Shown: piece after piece, positions 48,803 to 58,490 of the stretch | How the letters are laid out: each line of letters starts with the position of its first letter | How positions within the stretch are numbered: the stretch's first letter is position 1 | Source of the DNA: Tetrastigma voinierianum | Taxonomy: Eukaryota > Streptophyta > Magnoliopsida > Vitales > Vitaceae | Length of the DNA: 64,000 nucleotides | Direction of reading: 5' to 3' | Assembly (NCBI GenBank): GCA_016808115.1 | Contig: JAEQBH010002434.1 | Span: 204,088-268,087 of the forward strand | Made by a program: the position numbers and the translations under genes | The notes under the pieces: generated by a model | Told to the model about the DNA's origin: nothing | Databases searched by the model: none | Seen by the model: the letters and a program-made list of their open reading frames with translations, nothing else

Positions 48803-49330
48803 TCAGCCTAGAACCTTGATGTAAAGCAGCGGATCTCTATCTAAAACAGCGAATAATGGTACACCATGCAATCGTACAATCTCCTCCACATATAACTTAG
48901 CTAGTCGAATCCATAAATAGTCCATCACGGCTGTATAAAATGGTAGGCTTTGTGAGCTTATCAGTGTCAGCGGACATGAGCCGGCCTTACATTTGTTGAA
49001 ACGACACAAAATCCATGGTAATGTTATCCTACTTCCATTGGGGAATTGGAAAAGGATTTAAGAAACCTGTTGGAACTTGGTGTTCAGCTTTGACTTGCTG
49101 ACACATCAAACACTTAGGCATACTCGATCCACATCTTGCCATTCCTTTCCACCAATAAAGCTGACTCAAGTCCTAGTACATCTTATGCCTCAGGGATGCA
49201 TATGGTAAATCGTATTATAAGCCTCGGAAATAGTAACTTTTCTTTAGCTCTTTATCATCGGCACATAATGCAACCACAGAAATACATACTTCTAGCTTCT
49301 TTCACTAAACTGGTCTCGTCACACCATCTC
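48803..49330 (-). pseudogene. Element D integrase remnant
   Basis: Zinc-binding and core blocks: KMYQDLSQLYWWKGMARCGS, then CLMCQQVKAEHQVPTGFLNP (about 49060-49120), IPQWK, NITMDFVSF, and in the 68-codon frame at 48803-49009 RLAKLYVEEIVRLHGVPLFA, then LDRDPLLY. These are the chromovirus-type integrase motifs (CQQVKAEHQ..P, MDFV, IVRLHGVP, SDRDP). SDRDP has become LDRDP. Confidence 0.8.
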
Positions 49331-49599
49331 TAACCATCTATAACTTTTACATGGCTCTTCATGTTCTTCCACCATGAATCTATAATCATTTTCTTTAAAA
49401 TAGGTTACTTCTAGTTAATGAGCTAACATAGCTCCATCATACGCTAGTCTCAATCAATTTGTATTATAGTGACATTCTGCTACTCTTTGTCTTTTCGACC
49501 AGCATCGACTACTACATTAGCCTTTCCAGGGTGGTAGTCTATGATGTAGTCATAATCCTTGAATAACTCTAACCACCTCCATTTGTCTCAGATTTAACT

Positions 49600-50800
49600 C
49601 TTTACTGCGTTCATTAAATTACCACTTTGGGGAGCTCTTATGATCGGTGTAAATTCTATACTTTTCCCCGTATAAGTGGTGTTGCCATATTTTCAAAGCA
49701 AACACTACCGTAGCCAACTCTAGGTCATGAGTGGGATAATTTTGTTCATGTGGCTTCAACTGTCTGGATGCATAAGCCACCACTTTCCCATCTTGCATTA
49801 ACTTGCGTCGAGCTAATGCAGGAAGCATCGCTTACAAGGCGCCTCTTTTCGAGAAGGAGGTTCGCGTCTGCGGTGCTTGACGGCTCGCACTGATTGTTCA
49901 AAACTGTTAAATTTGTCTATCCTCGAACTTTATTCATTTCTTGTGAGTAACTTGGTGGCTTGACTATGATAAAAGAAGCCTCCTGAATCTTCTATAATAA
50001 CTGCCCATTGAGAAACTTCTCACCTCGTTGTTTAGGGTGATTTCCAATCTGGCCTCGATCTTTATAAGGTCAACTCTTATACCCTCCACTGACACAATAT
50101 GGCTTAAGAAACTTCCTTTAACCCGAAAATCCACAGTGGTGAGCTTAGCATATAGCTCCTTTTCTCTTAGCGTCTGCGGGACTATTTTTTAGGTCTTTGT
50201 TCATGTTCATGTGCATCCTTAGAATACGAGACTGTCATCGATAAAGACCACTACAAACTAATCCCACGGGTGAATACCCTATTCCATTAAATCCATGAAT
50301 GTTATTTGGTCATTAGTCAACCCAAATAGCATTACAAAAACTCCTTAATATTATATCGATTTCTAATCTGGTCTTAGGCACATCTACTTCCTTTACTCTC
50401 AACTAATAATATCGATTGTAGGTCGATCTTGAGACACGCTCTTTTCGAATTGATAAAAGATCTTCAGTTCTCGGCAGTAGGTACTTGTTTTCTTTGTCAC
50501 CTTATTGATAGTACGATAATCGATGCACATCGTAAAAATTTGTCTTTCTTTTTCACAAATAAAACAAGTGCACCCAATGAAACAGCTGGGTCCTTCTGAG
50601 CCATTATGAGAAAAGTTCTTGTGTAGGCAAACCTTTAACTCCTTTAACTTCTGGAGCCATCACCTTAAGGTGCCTAAACCACAAGGGCCCATTCACGGTA
50701 CAATTTCTATGGCTAAGTCACCTCCTCGAGTGGAATCACGGTAACTCTTTAAGGAATACATGCGGAATTCCTTTACCTATTTTGAATCCTTGGACTTCCT
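49600..50800 (-). pseudogene. Element D reverse transcriptase and RNase H remnant
   Basis: GALVLFVKKKDKFLR (about 50535-50580) runs into a frameshift, then MCIDYRTINKVTKK (about 50490-50530), KYLLPRTEDLL, LRVKEVDVPKT (about 50370-50405). RNase H is open at 49619-49828: KLMQDGKVVAYASRQLKPHE, then NYPTHDLELATVVFALKIWQ and YRIYTDHKS. The YASRQLKPHE and THDLEL motifs are typical of chromoviruses such as Tekay. The gag upstream (50800-51260) is almost unreadable. Confidence 0.75.
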
Positions 50801-51262
50801 CATGTTAGTTTAAACTGATCATTTGCCTCGCTCTATGATAGTGAAATTGCACATAATGACTCCTCTCTATCGAGAGGAGCATGCTTTCTCAATATTCTTT
50901 GCCAACTTTTCTAACGAGAATTCACTTTATTGGACTCTTCTATATTTGACCAAATTCCTTAACTCCGTATCTTCACCACACCGCATATCTGTGGGGCTTC
51001 CGGAGGCGCTCGATCTCAACCTTTGAGCCGTATCCTGAATATCCTAATGAGCTTCATTTAGTTCGGCCCGGGGCATGAATCTCCGCCAGCCAGATTGAAG
51101 GATCCCGAAGTGGGCAACCCTTGATCTCCGGGTTAACACTCTGGTACTTCTTGATTAGATTCGGACGTCGTCCTCTGGCTTACGAGGACATCCACATCGG
51201 GCCAGCCCACATTACTAAACACATGCTTTTCTATCATGCCATTCAAAGCCCACCTAAACCTA

Positions 51263-51276
51263 GGCTCGATACATTA
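51263..51276 (-). other. Primer-binding site of element D (degenerate tRNA-Met type)
   Basis: TAATGTATCGAGCC on the minus strand, next to the LTR end, readable as a worn TTGGTATCAGAGCC. Confidence 0.5.
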
Positions 51277-52306
51277 GCGTGACTCCCCAAACTGACACCA
51301 CAGTGTCAAGAGAAGTGTCATTTTTACATTTTATAAACTTATAACCTTTAAGCTTATTTTATTTATATAATATTCAACATTTAACTTGTACTATAATACC
51401 TTATGTGGATTACAAAATATATACATGCTCCGTATATGGAAAAATTCAACATTTACAACCACACATTATTTACAAAAAACAAAACATATACAAAAATAGG
51501 CGAAAAGGTCTTTGGTATGACCCTAGTAGTGTATTAGCCTTGGTTGTTGACCATGAATATGGACTTCGTTTATACTTCTCACGGCCACCTACGGATGAAA
51601 CACTCATGCTAAACATAGCAGTGAATTAATATATGGATGACCTCTAATAAGAGGTCATTACACTTCTATACACATGCATACATCTAACATATCATATCAT
51701 TTAAACATGCTTATACATATTTCATATTTACTTATCTTTTCATGTTTCATTTCTTATCCCCATTTACACTTTGCTTCATGTTCTTGTCACAATATACTTG
51801 TCATCACATAGCGGTGCTGTAGCCACATTATCATATCATATCATTTCCTTATGTCATATTCAGTCATTTACCTTTTTATGTTCCGCGCCTGTAAACCTTA
51901 AAGTGGATAAAGAGAGCTATAAGAACCGAAAGGTGTTGTACTCCTTTGTATGAAATAGTAGTCTTATAAGGGCCCCGAAGGCTCTGTATCATTGTCAGAC
52001 AATGACCATCTATAAGAGCCCCAATGCTATGTGGCCCAAAATGGGGCGATTGATTAGTATCACTGCGAGACTTATTTTCCTAATAGGCGTGTGCCCGTCT
52101 ATCCCTCTACCGGGTTCTAAGCGGACGATCATGTGCTTTATGGCAGTTATATCTCATATTCGAATAATTATTGTCATCTGGTGATCATATCGATATTATT
52201 TGATCATTTATTCGTATCTTTGCATTTTCATATTTCATTATATGCATTGCCTTCATGGTTATGTATGCTTATAGGCTAATTCTCATTCCAATTTCATTAA
52301 AAATTT

Positions 52307-55135
52307 TATATGGATGGATTTTAGACTCAAAGGGCTTTTGCCAAGTCAAGAACATCTGACGAGTTCGGACGAAGAGGTATGAGCTCAGAAGTTGAGACTT
52401 CCTATGTGATGACTACAAGTATAACCGGCGGGACCTACTATTTTTCATGATTTATGGACTCATATGAACCAATATTATCAAGCTATGGATGGATTTTGGA
52501 CTCAATTTCTTTTCATAGATTCCGAGAACATTCGAAAGCGGAGTTGGATGAAGAAAATTATGACCATCCAGAAGTTGGAGGCTTCTATGTAACAATGACT
52601 ACGAGCGGAACCGGCGGGGCCCCATATTTTTATGATTTCTGGACTGTATGAGCCTAATGACCATACACTATATATGGATGGTTCAAGACTCAAAGGTCTT
52701 TCCATAGAGTCGATAACATCAGCGTAGTGAACAAAGGAAATTATGACCATCGGAGGTTGGGCTTCCTGAGCAGTGACTAGGCGGGCCGAGCGAGGCACTA
52801 TTTTTCATGATTTCTAAACCTAATATGAGTTCGAATATTATAAAGCTATATATGGATGGATTTTAGACTCAAAGTGATTTCCATAGAGTCCAAGAACATT
52901 CGAAACGAAGTTCAGACGAAGAAATTATGACCATCAGAGTTGAAACTCTATGACGTTGTTCTAAGCGGAATAAACGCGGGGCTACTATTTTCATGATTTG
53001 GATTCATCCCTTGGTTCCAAAGTTTCATCAAGATATAGATGAATGATTCTAGACTAAAGGGATTTCCATAGAGTCTAATAACATCCAAAACGGAGTTCGG
53101 ACAAGAAAATTATGATGATCAAGATTGGAGACCCTGTGAGCGGTGACTCGGTAGAGCAGCGGGGCCTACTATTTTTCATGATTTGGACCCTTGTGAGTTC
53201 CAATTTCATCAAGCTATAGATGAATAGATTCTGAATAAGTGATTTCATAAGAGTTAAAGAACATAAGAAGCAGATGGAGGAAAGAAATTATGACCATCAG
53301 AGTTGGGGCTTCCATGAGCAGTGACCTCTGAAACAGCCAGTGGGGGCCTCTCTTTTGTTCTTCATAGTTTCTAGACCTAATATGAGTTCCAATATTATCA
53401 AGCTATATATATAGTTCATATAAAATGGATTTCCATAGAATAGAGAACATCAGAATCGAGAGTTAGAAACAGAAGTATGACCTTAAAAGTTGAAGGTTTT
53501 CCTGTGAAGCAGTGACTTCTGAGCATAGCAGCAGAGTCCTACTATTTCATGATTTATGAGCTAATATAGGTTGTAATATTATCATGCTATATTTATGGAT
53601 TCTATACTCAAAGTTTCTTTCCATAGAGTCTAAGTATCCGAAGCAGGAGTTGAGCAGAAAAACTACTGGCGTCAGAGTTGAAGGCTTCTATGAAGACGAT
53701 GACTACGAACATAACAATGGGACTCTCTTTTGCAGTGCAGAGGCTATACCAGGTTCAAGTATTATCAAGCTATATATGGATGGATCCTATATAAGGCTCC
53801 CATAGAGTCTAAAGAACATCAGCAGGAGTTGGACGAAGAAATTATGTGGCCGTCAGGATTTGAGAAACTCCTATGAGCAGGTGACTAAATGAACTTGGTG
53901 CATTACTATTTTTCATGATTTCTAAACCCATGTCATAGTTTAGAGATATTATAAAGCTATATATGGATGGATTTTAGCTCAAAGTGATTCATGAGTCAGC
54001 ATTCAAGCGAGAAGTTGGGGCGAAGAAATTATGACCGTCAGAAGTTGAGCTATATGAGCATTATTCTAATGACCAGAATTTATTTTCATGATTTATGGAC
54101 CTAATATGGTTTTCAATTTCTCAGATATAGATGAATGATTCTAGACTAAAATGGATTTCCATAGAGTCTAATAACATCCAGCCAATTCGGACGAAAGTAT
54201 GATGATCAAAGTTGGGGCTTCTATATGACAGTGACTAAGTACCAACCGGCGGGACTACTATTTTTTCATTGATTTCTGGACCTAATACTGAGTTCAATTT
54301 CCCTATCCGGCTATAGATGGTTTGGGCTCAAAGTGATTTCCATGGGGTTAGAGAACATCAGAAATGGGTTTGGGACAGAAATTATGACCGTAGGAAGTTG
54401 GAGCTCCCATGAGCAGTGGCTTCTGGTAAACTCAGTGAAGGCTCTTTGTTCTTCCTGGTTTCTATAGACCTAATATTGGAGTTCCAATATTATCAAGACC
54501 CATATAGCATGGATTCTACCTCAAATGGTTTCCACCAGAATCAAGACATTCAGAATCGAGTTGACGAAGGAAGTGTGTTGATAGAAGTTGAAGGTTTCTA
54601 TGAACGGTGACTACAACCTCGCCGCGGGGGTCTACTATTTTCTGTTATGAACCTAATATGAGTTTAATAACTATATTTTATATATTTATGGATTCTATGT
54701 AAAATTTTCTTTCCATGAGTCTAAGAACATCAGAAACGGAGTTGAGAGAAGGAAACTATAGACAGTGTTAGAGTTGGGGCTTTTCCTATGAGCAGTGACT
54801 CTGACATAACCCCTTTGACGAGGCCTACTATTTTCGTAATTTTTGGGCCTAACAGGTTCAGTATTATCAAAAGCTATATATGGATGGATCTGTAACCGAG
54901 AAACCATGGGATTGTTTGCTCCAGAAACAGATTTGAGACCAGAGAGATGTAAACGTCAGAGTTGAGCTTCATGAACGACGAGCTTTTGACGAAGTATAAC
55001 CGCGTTCGACTTAGCAGTTGGGCTGTGTAAACACTGTATGGATTGGTTTTAGACTCAGTGATTTCTGGTCAGAACATTGAAGCGAGTTAAGACGAAGAAA
55101 TTATGACCATCGAGTTGGAGAAATTTGTGACATCT
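52307..55135. repeat. Tandem array of about 16 monomers (~180 bp) with six-monomer higher-order structure
   Basis: Monomers begin near 52308, 52484, 52671, 52847, 53033, 53214, 53403, 53588, 53771, 53957, 54123, 54311, 54501, 54681, 54874 and 55036. Each contains TATATGGATGGATT-like, TTCCATAGAGTC-like, GAGTTCGGACGAAGAAATTA and GGGGCCTACTATTTTTCATG-like blocks with many small deletions. Variant marks repeat in order with a period of six monomers (about 1.09 kb). Single copies of the core block occur in LTR G (about 16917) and F (about 24750), so the array arose by amplifying an ordinary LTR segment. Confidence 0.8.
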
Positions 55136-55370
55136 CTAAAACCTAATATTATTTCTTTGACCGCAAATATTATCGTTGAGAATTACAATCAACCAACCCA
55201 AGTCCAAGCACAATAAATATACACCAAGTAGGGTTCTTTTTAGACCAAAATTCATAAAAAAAAAAATGGGTTTATGGTTTCTTCTTCATCAAACAATTCC
55301 TTACAAAATTCGAAAAGTCCTAATAATCCTACTAAAGATATGAGTTTCCATACAAGTTCATTACATTTTG

Positions 55371-55435
55371 CTCTTCTTCTTCTTCTTCCTCTTCTTCTTC
55401 TCTTTCCTCTTATTCTTCCTCTTCTCTCTCTTATT
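55371..55435. repeat. CTT-rich microsatellite in element D's LTR
   Basis: Runs of CTTCTTCTTC and related pyrimidine repeats, equivalent to the GA-rich tracts of LTRs G (16240-16325) and F (25360-25435). Confidence 0.75.
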
Positions 55436-55448
55436 CTCACAGATTTTG

Positions 55449-57304
55449 TGACACCATTCACAGGGTCCGTTGACAACCGTCCCGACTCATAAAAATACAT
55501 ATAGTCATTAGTGTCTGATCTTCCACCAAAATGAGTGCCTCTACGAGACTCAAACATAATTAAAAATGGTCGCGTCAGACCGCATCATACTCACCATGTA
55601 ATAACTATATTATAATAGTTTCAAGAGTTACTACACTCCTATCTAAACATGTATGTCAGAATGTTTCATATGTTTACAAAAATATAATCAAGCCATTATC
55701 AAACTTTCTTTACCTGCATGATTCTAGTGAGCATCATCTTCACGAATACTCACATGCAGGGGATCGCGATAGGGTGAGCAGTACTTGATAGTTGGATTCT
55801 TCTACCAAGGCTGCCACACTTCGTACATCTGTGACTTGCAACACAAACATCCACATTTCATCTGATTTGCAATTCCCACATACGAATGACTTATATCATG
55901 CATGAGATGTTTCATATATTGAGTCACTCAGCTCCTCACATGCCAATGCAGGGCCATCAGTGGTACAGTAATGGCTCATATGGGCCATAGCCGGCTCACC
56001 AACTGATAAGTGTCAATGGGTAAACTAATCCTGAGTCTGACTCCTATCGCTGACTCGAAGTCGGGTGATAACCAGCGTAGTGTGTTTTTCTTTTGGGCAA
56101 TAAAACTTTTAGACCCCACCATGGGTCTCTTACACCACCGCAGGAACTTTCGGATAGCAGCGGAGTCTCTCACACCACTCTGAGACCTTCCCGGACCTTA
56201 CCATGGGTCTCTGTTCAGGGCTTTTTCACACAGGGATGCCTTTGCCTCACCCAATCTTTATTTCATTTATGGATGAATACATTGATTCATTTATTGAGAC
56301 GTCGTCGGCAGAGCTCACATTCACTAAGTGGTGGGCCGAAGCCACCAGTGCACTCACACTTTCGACTCAGCGCAATGTACGCGTCTGGTGGGTGTGGTGT
56401 CGTTCGCCTGTTTCATTCTTACCACCTGATTATAATCTGGTTCAAAACATATGACTAACACATCAAGTGATATGCATTAACGTTCTCATTCTTTACGGCA
56501 TAACACATGCTATTCATTTCAAACCAACACATAAAGATCCTCAATCTAGGATCTCGATCAGCAGGCATTGTCATCCCTACACATCCTCTAAACCGATCTG
56601 TTCCATTCATTTACCATTTTTATTTCGGCCCAGTGGCCTAATCACCAACACCGGCCACATTATTCATTTTATGATAGTAAGCAAAAACAAATGGACAATT
56701 CCGTTATCAACAAGTGCTGAGTGCACAAGCGGTCCACCACAACCTTGTCTTTATCCGGGGCGGTCCTGTCAAACCTCGTCGCCTTGGAACTAAAATTACC
56801 TGCGACCATTGCGACCTCACAAACTCTGAAAACAAACCATATTCATGGCTTTTTAGACCATGAGCCACTTAGGCCGGAAGACCTTTACCTCTAGGAGTTT
56901 GTGAAACTCCACGATGTTGCCGCAGCGTGGCTCTTACAGTGGGATCGGCTTTGCTCTTGTCCCAGTCGAGGTTCGTGGACCAGACGGAAAAAACGTGAGA
57001 GAAGTGAGAGCTTACCACTCTAAAAACTCTCTCTCGCGTCTCGGTTGGCTTTCCCTCCCCCTCTCTCCTTCTCTTTACCCGACCCAGTTTGATGAGATTA
57101 GGTCGAGAACTTGTCTGTATCAATTACCACATATCACATTCTATTTATTTGCCTTAGTTACACCGCCCATGCCTCATACCATCATGAATTTCACTTTAAT
57201 CACATATTTTCATGTCTCTCATAGGTCCCCCGCCAGGCTCGTGTTGACTAGCTCCACTTGACACGTGTCTTATGTGAGCCTGCCAAAAAATGGGCGAAGT
57301 GTCA
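55449..57304 (-). mobile_element. LTR E: solo LTR nested in element D's 5' LTR
   Basis: On the minus strand it runs from about TGACACTTCGCCC (57304) to GGACCCTGTGAATGGTGTCA (55449), both ends LTR-like. Within it is its own GA-rich tract (57020-57090) and no retroelement protein. Removing it joins D's LTR start to D's GA-rich tract at the spacing seen in LTR F. No target duplication could be recognised, so the limits are approximate. Confidence 0.4.
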
Positions 57305-57794
57305 CGCACATCTCGGTGCCTCGAAAAACATGGAAATTAGATTGTCTCGAATTCAACAGAAATTGACGTGTTAGTATTAAATTTAGCGAGGCGATTCAAC
57401 GGTGAAGTCAGTTCGATCATCGAGATCTAGAAAATTCTTATTCGGCCAAGGAAATTACCTTTACCCTTCTGAGAATTTGGATTTTAGGGGTTCCTGGATT
57501 TTCTCCTCGAAATGAGGGCCGATGGTCTTCTCCTTTTTATTCAAATTTTCCTTTTATTTGCACTTTAATTAGGTAAATGCTTCTTTCTATTTACATTTCC
57601 ACTTAACTCATTATTATACTTTGGCATATAAACTTATAGTGTTATAACCATTGTCTGAATTATTAAATTCAATTTACCTTACTTCTTGAAAATAATTTTA
57701 GTTTCTAGTTTATTTCTGAAAATTCTTATTTAACTTATATTCTGCTTTTTCGCATGCTATGCCCATTAGGGCATATTTGGGGGCAGCCACCTCC

Positions 57795-58174
57795 TGACTC
57801 TTCCAGAGTGTTCAGTCCCACCTAGCAATGAATCAAACCATGTTGTTGCACATCTCGATGAAAGGAAGGATTTTGGCTTGATTATACGGTCCTCACCCCA
57901 TTCAACTTGCACATGTTGGCCATTCTCATGAATCTCCCCATATACTCATTGGGATCTTGGAGGGATGACTATGACCCCAGACATTATTACTCGCGTAGTA
58001 ATGCTAGCTTCAACTCAAAATTGTTTGAGAACTTCAATTGGGTTGCTCTTACTGTGATACTCCTCTTGGATAATAGGCCTCCAAAAGTCCTCCATCGTAT
58101 TAAGCCTTTGATTTCTCTTTACTTCTTCTTCTTTTTTTGGAATAGCTGCTGATATATCTCTTTGAGTGTGCCAT
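57795..58174 (-). pseudogene. Element B gag, N-terminal part
   Basis: Start codon at 58172-58174 (MAHSKRYISS), then NTMEDFWRPIIQEEYHS, matching element A's gag start. Then DPNEYMGRFMRMANMCKLNG (about 57890-57950), the conserved gag segment before the capsid domain, and WFDSLLGG...TLEESGG...LPPN in shifting frames (about 57785-57835). The frame is interrupted at the right end of element D and continues at 47687. Confidence 0.7.
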
Positions 58175-58490
58175 GGCCTCTAGGTTCTACATTGGTGATC
58201 CTTCTCAAATACCATGTGTTCTCTCTATTTGATTACTAGAGAAAGAGTGCTCTAATCTTCTATGCATTTAAAATCTTCTTGAAATAGAAACACTAAAGAT
58301 GAGAATGAATCGGCGGGAAGCTTGATTATCTCGATTATGTAATTTGAAAATGTAATTAGCTTCTTGACTACTACTTTTAAAAACTATTTTTGTGATATTC
58401 TAAAAATAATATCAAAAGAAAAAATGTCAATTAAATCCTTTTGGACTAGAATATTGATCTTTAAATGTATTATCTATCCTGGCAAGACTT
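58175..58490 (-). other. 5' untranslated region of element B
   Basis: Between the LTR/primer-site remnant and the gag start. The primer site is worn to TTGCCAGG-like sequence near 58477-58483. No gene. Confidence 0.35.

Larger units (their letters stand above)
47693..57789 (-). mobile_element. Element D: Tekay-like Ty3/gypsy retrotransposon nested in B's gag
   Basis: Bounded by TG at 47693 and CA at 57789, flanked on both sides by CCTCC (47688-47692 and 57790-57794), a 5-bp target-site duplication. Minus-strand order: 5' LTR 51278-57789 (enlarged by a tandem array and a nested LTR, E), primer site 51263-51276, RT/RNase H about 49600-50800, integrase 48803-49330, 3' LTR 47693-48729 (5' part lost). 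The integrase and RNase H motifs are of the chromovirus type, unlike A-C. Many frameshifts; not functional. Confidence 0.7.
51278..57789 (-). repeat. 5' LTR of element D, expanded by a tandem array and a nested LTR
   Basis: 3' part 51278-52302 pairs with the 3' LTR. Then come the 52307-55135 tandem array, a GA-rich tract (minus strand; 55370-55445), LTR E (about 55449-57304), and the LTR's 5' start (57305-57789) reading TGGCTGCCCCCAAATATGCC. That start is like the TGTAACACCCCAAAATATAC of LTR F. Confidence 0.55.

Noticed and set aside
55252..55557. 101-codon minus-strand ORF rich in arginine
   Set aside because: Translation of the CTT/GAA microsatellite in element D's LTR, not a protein.
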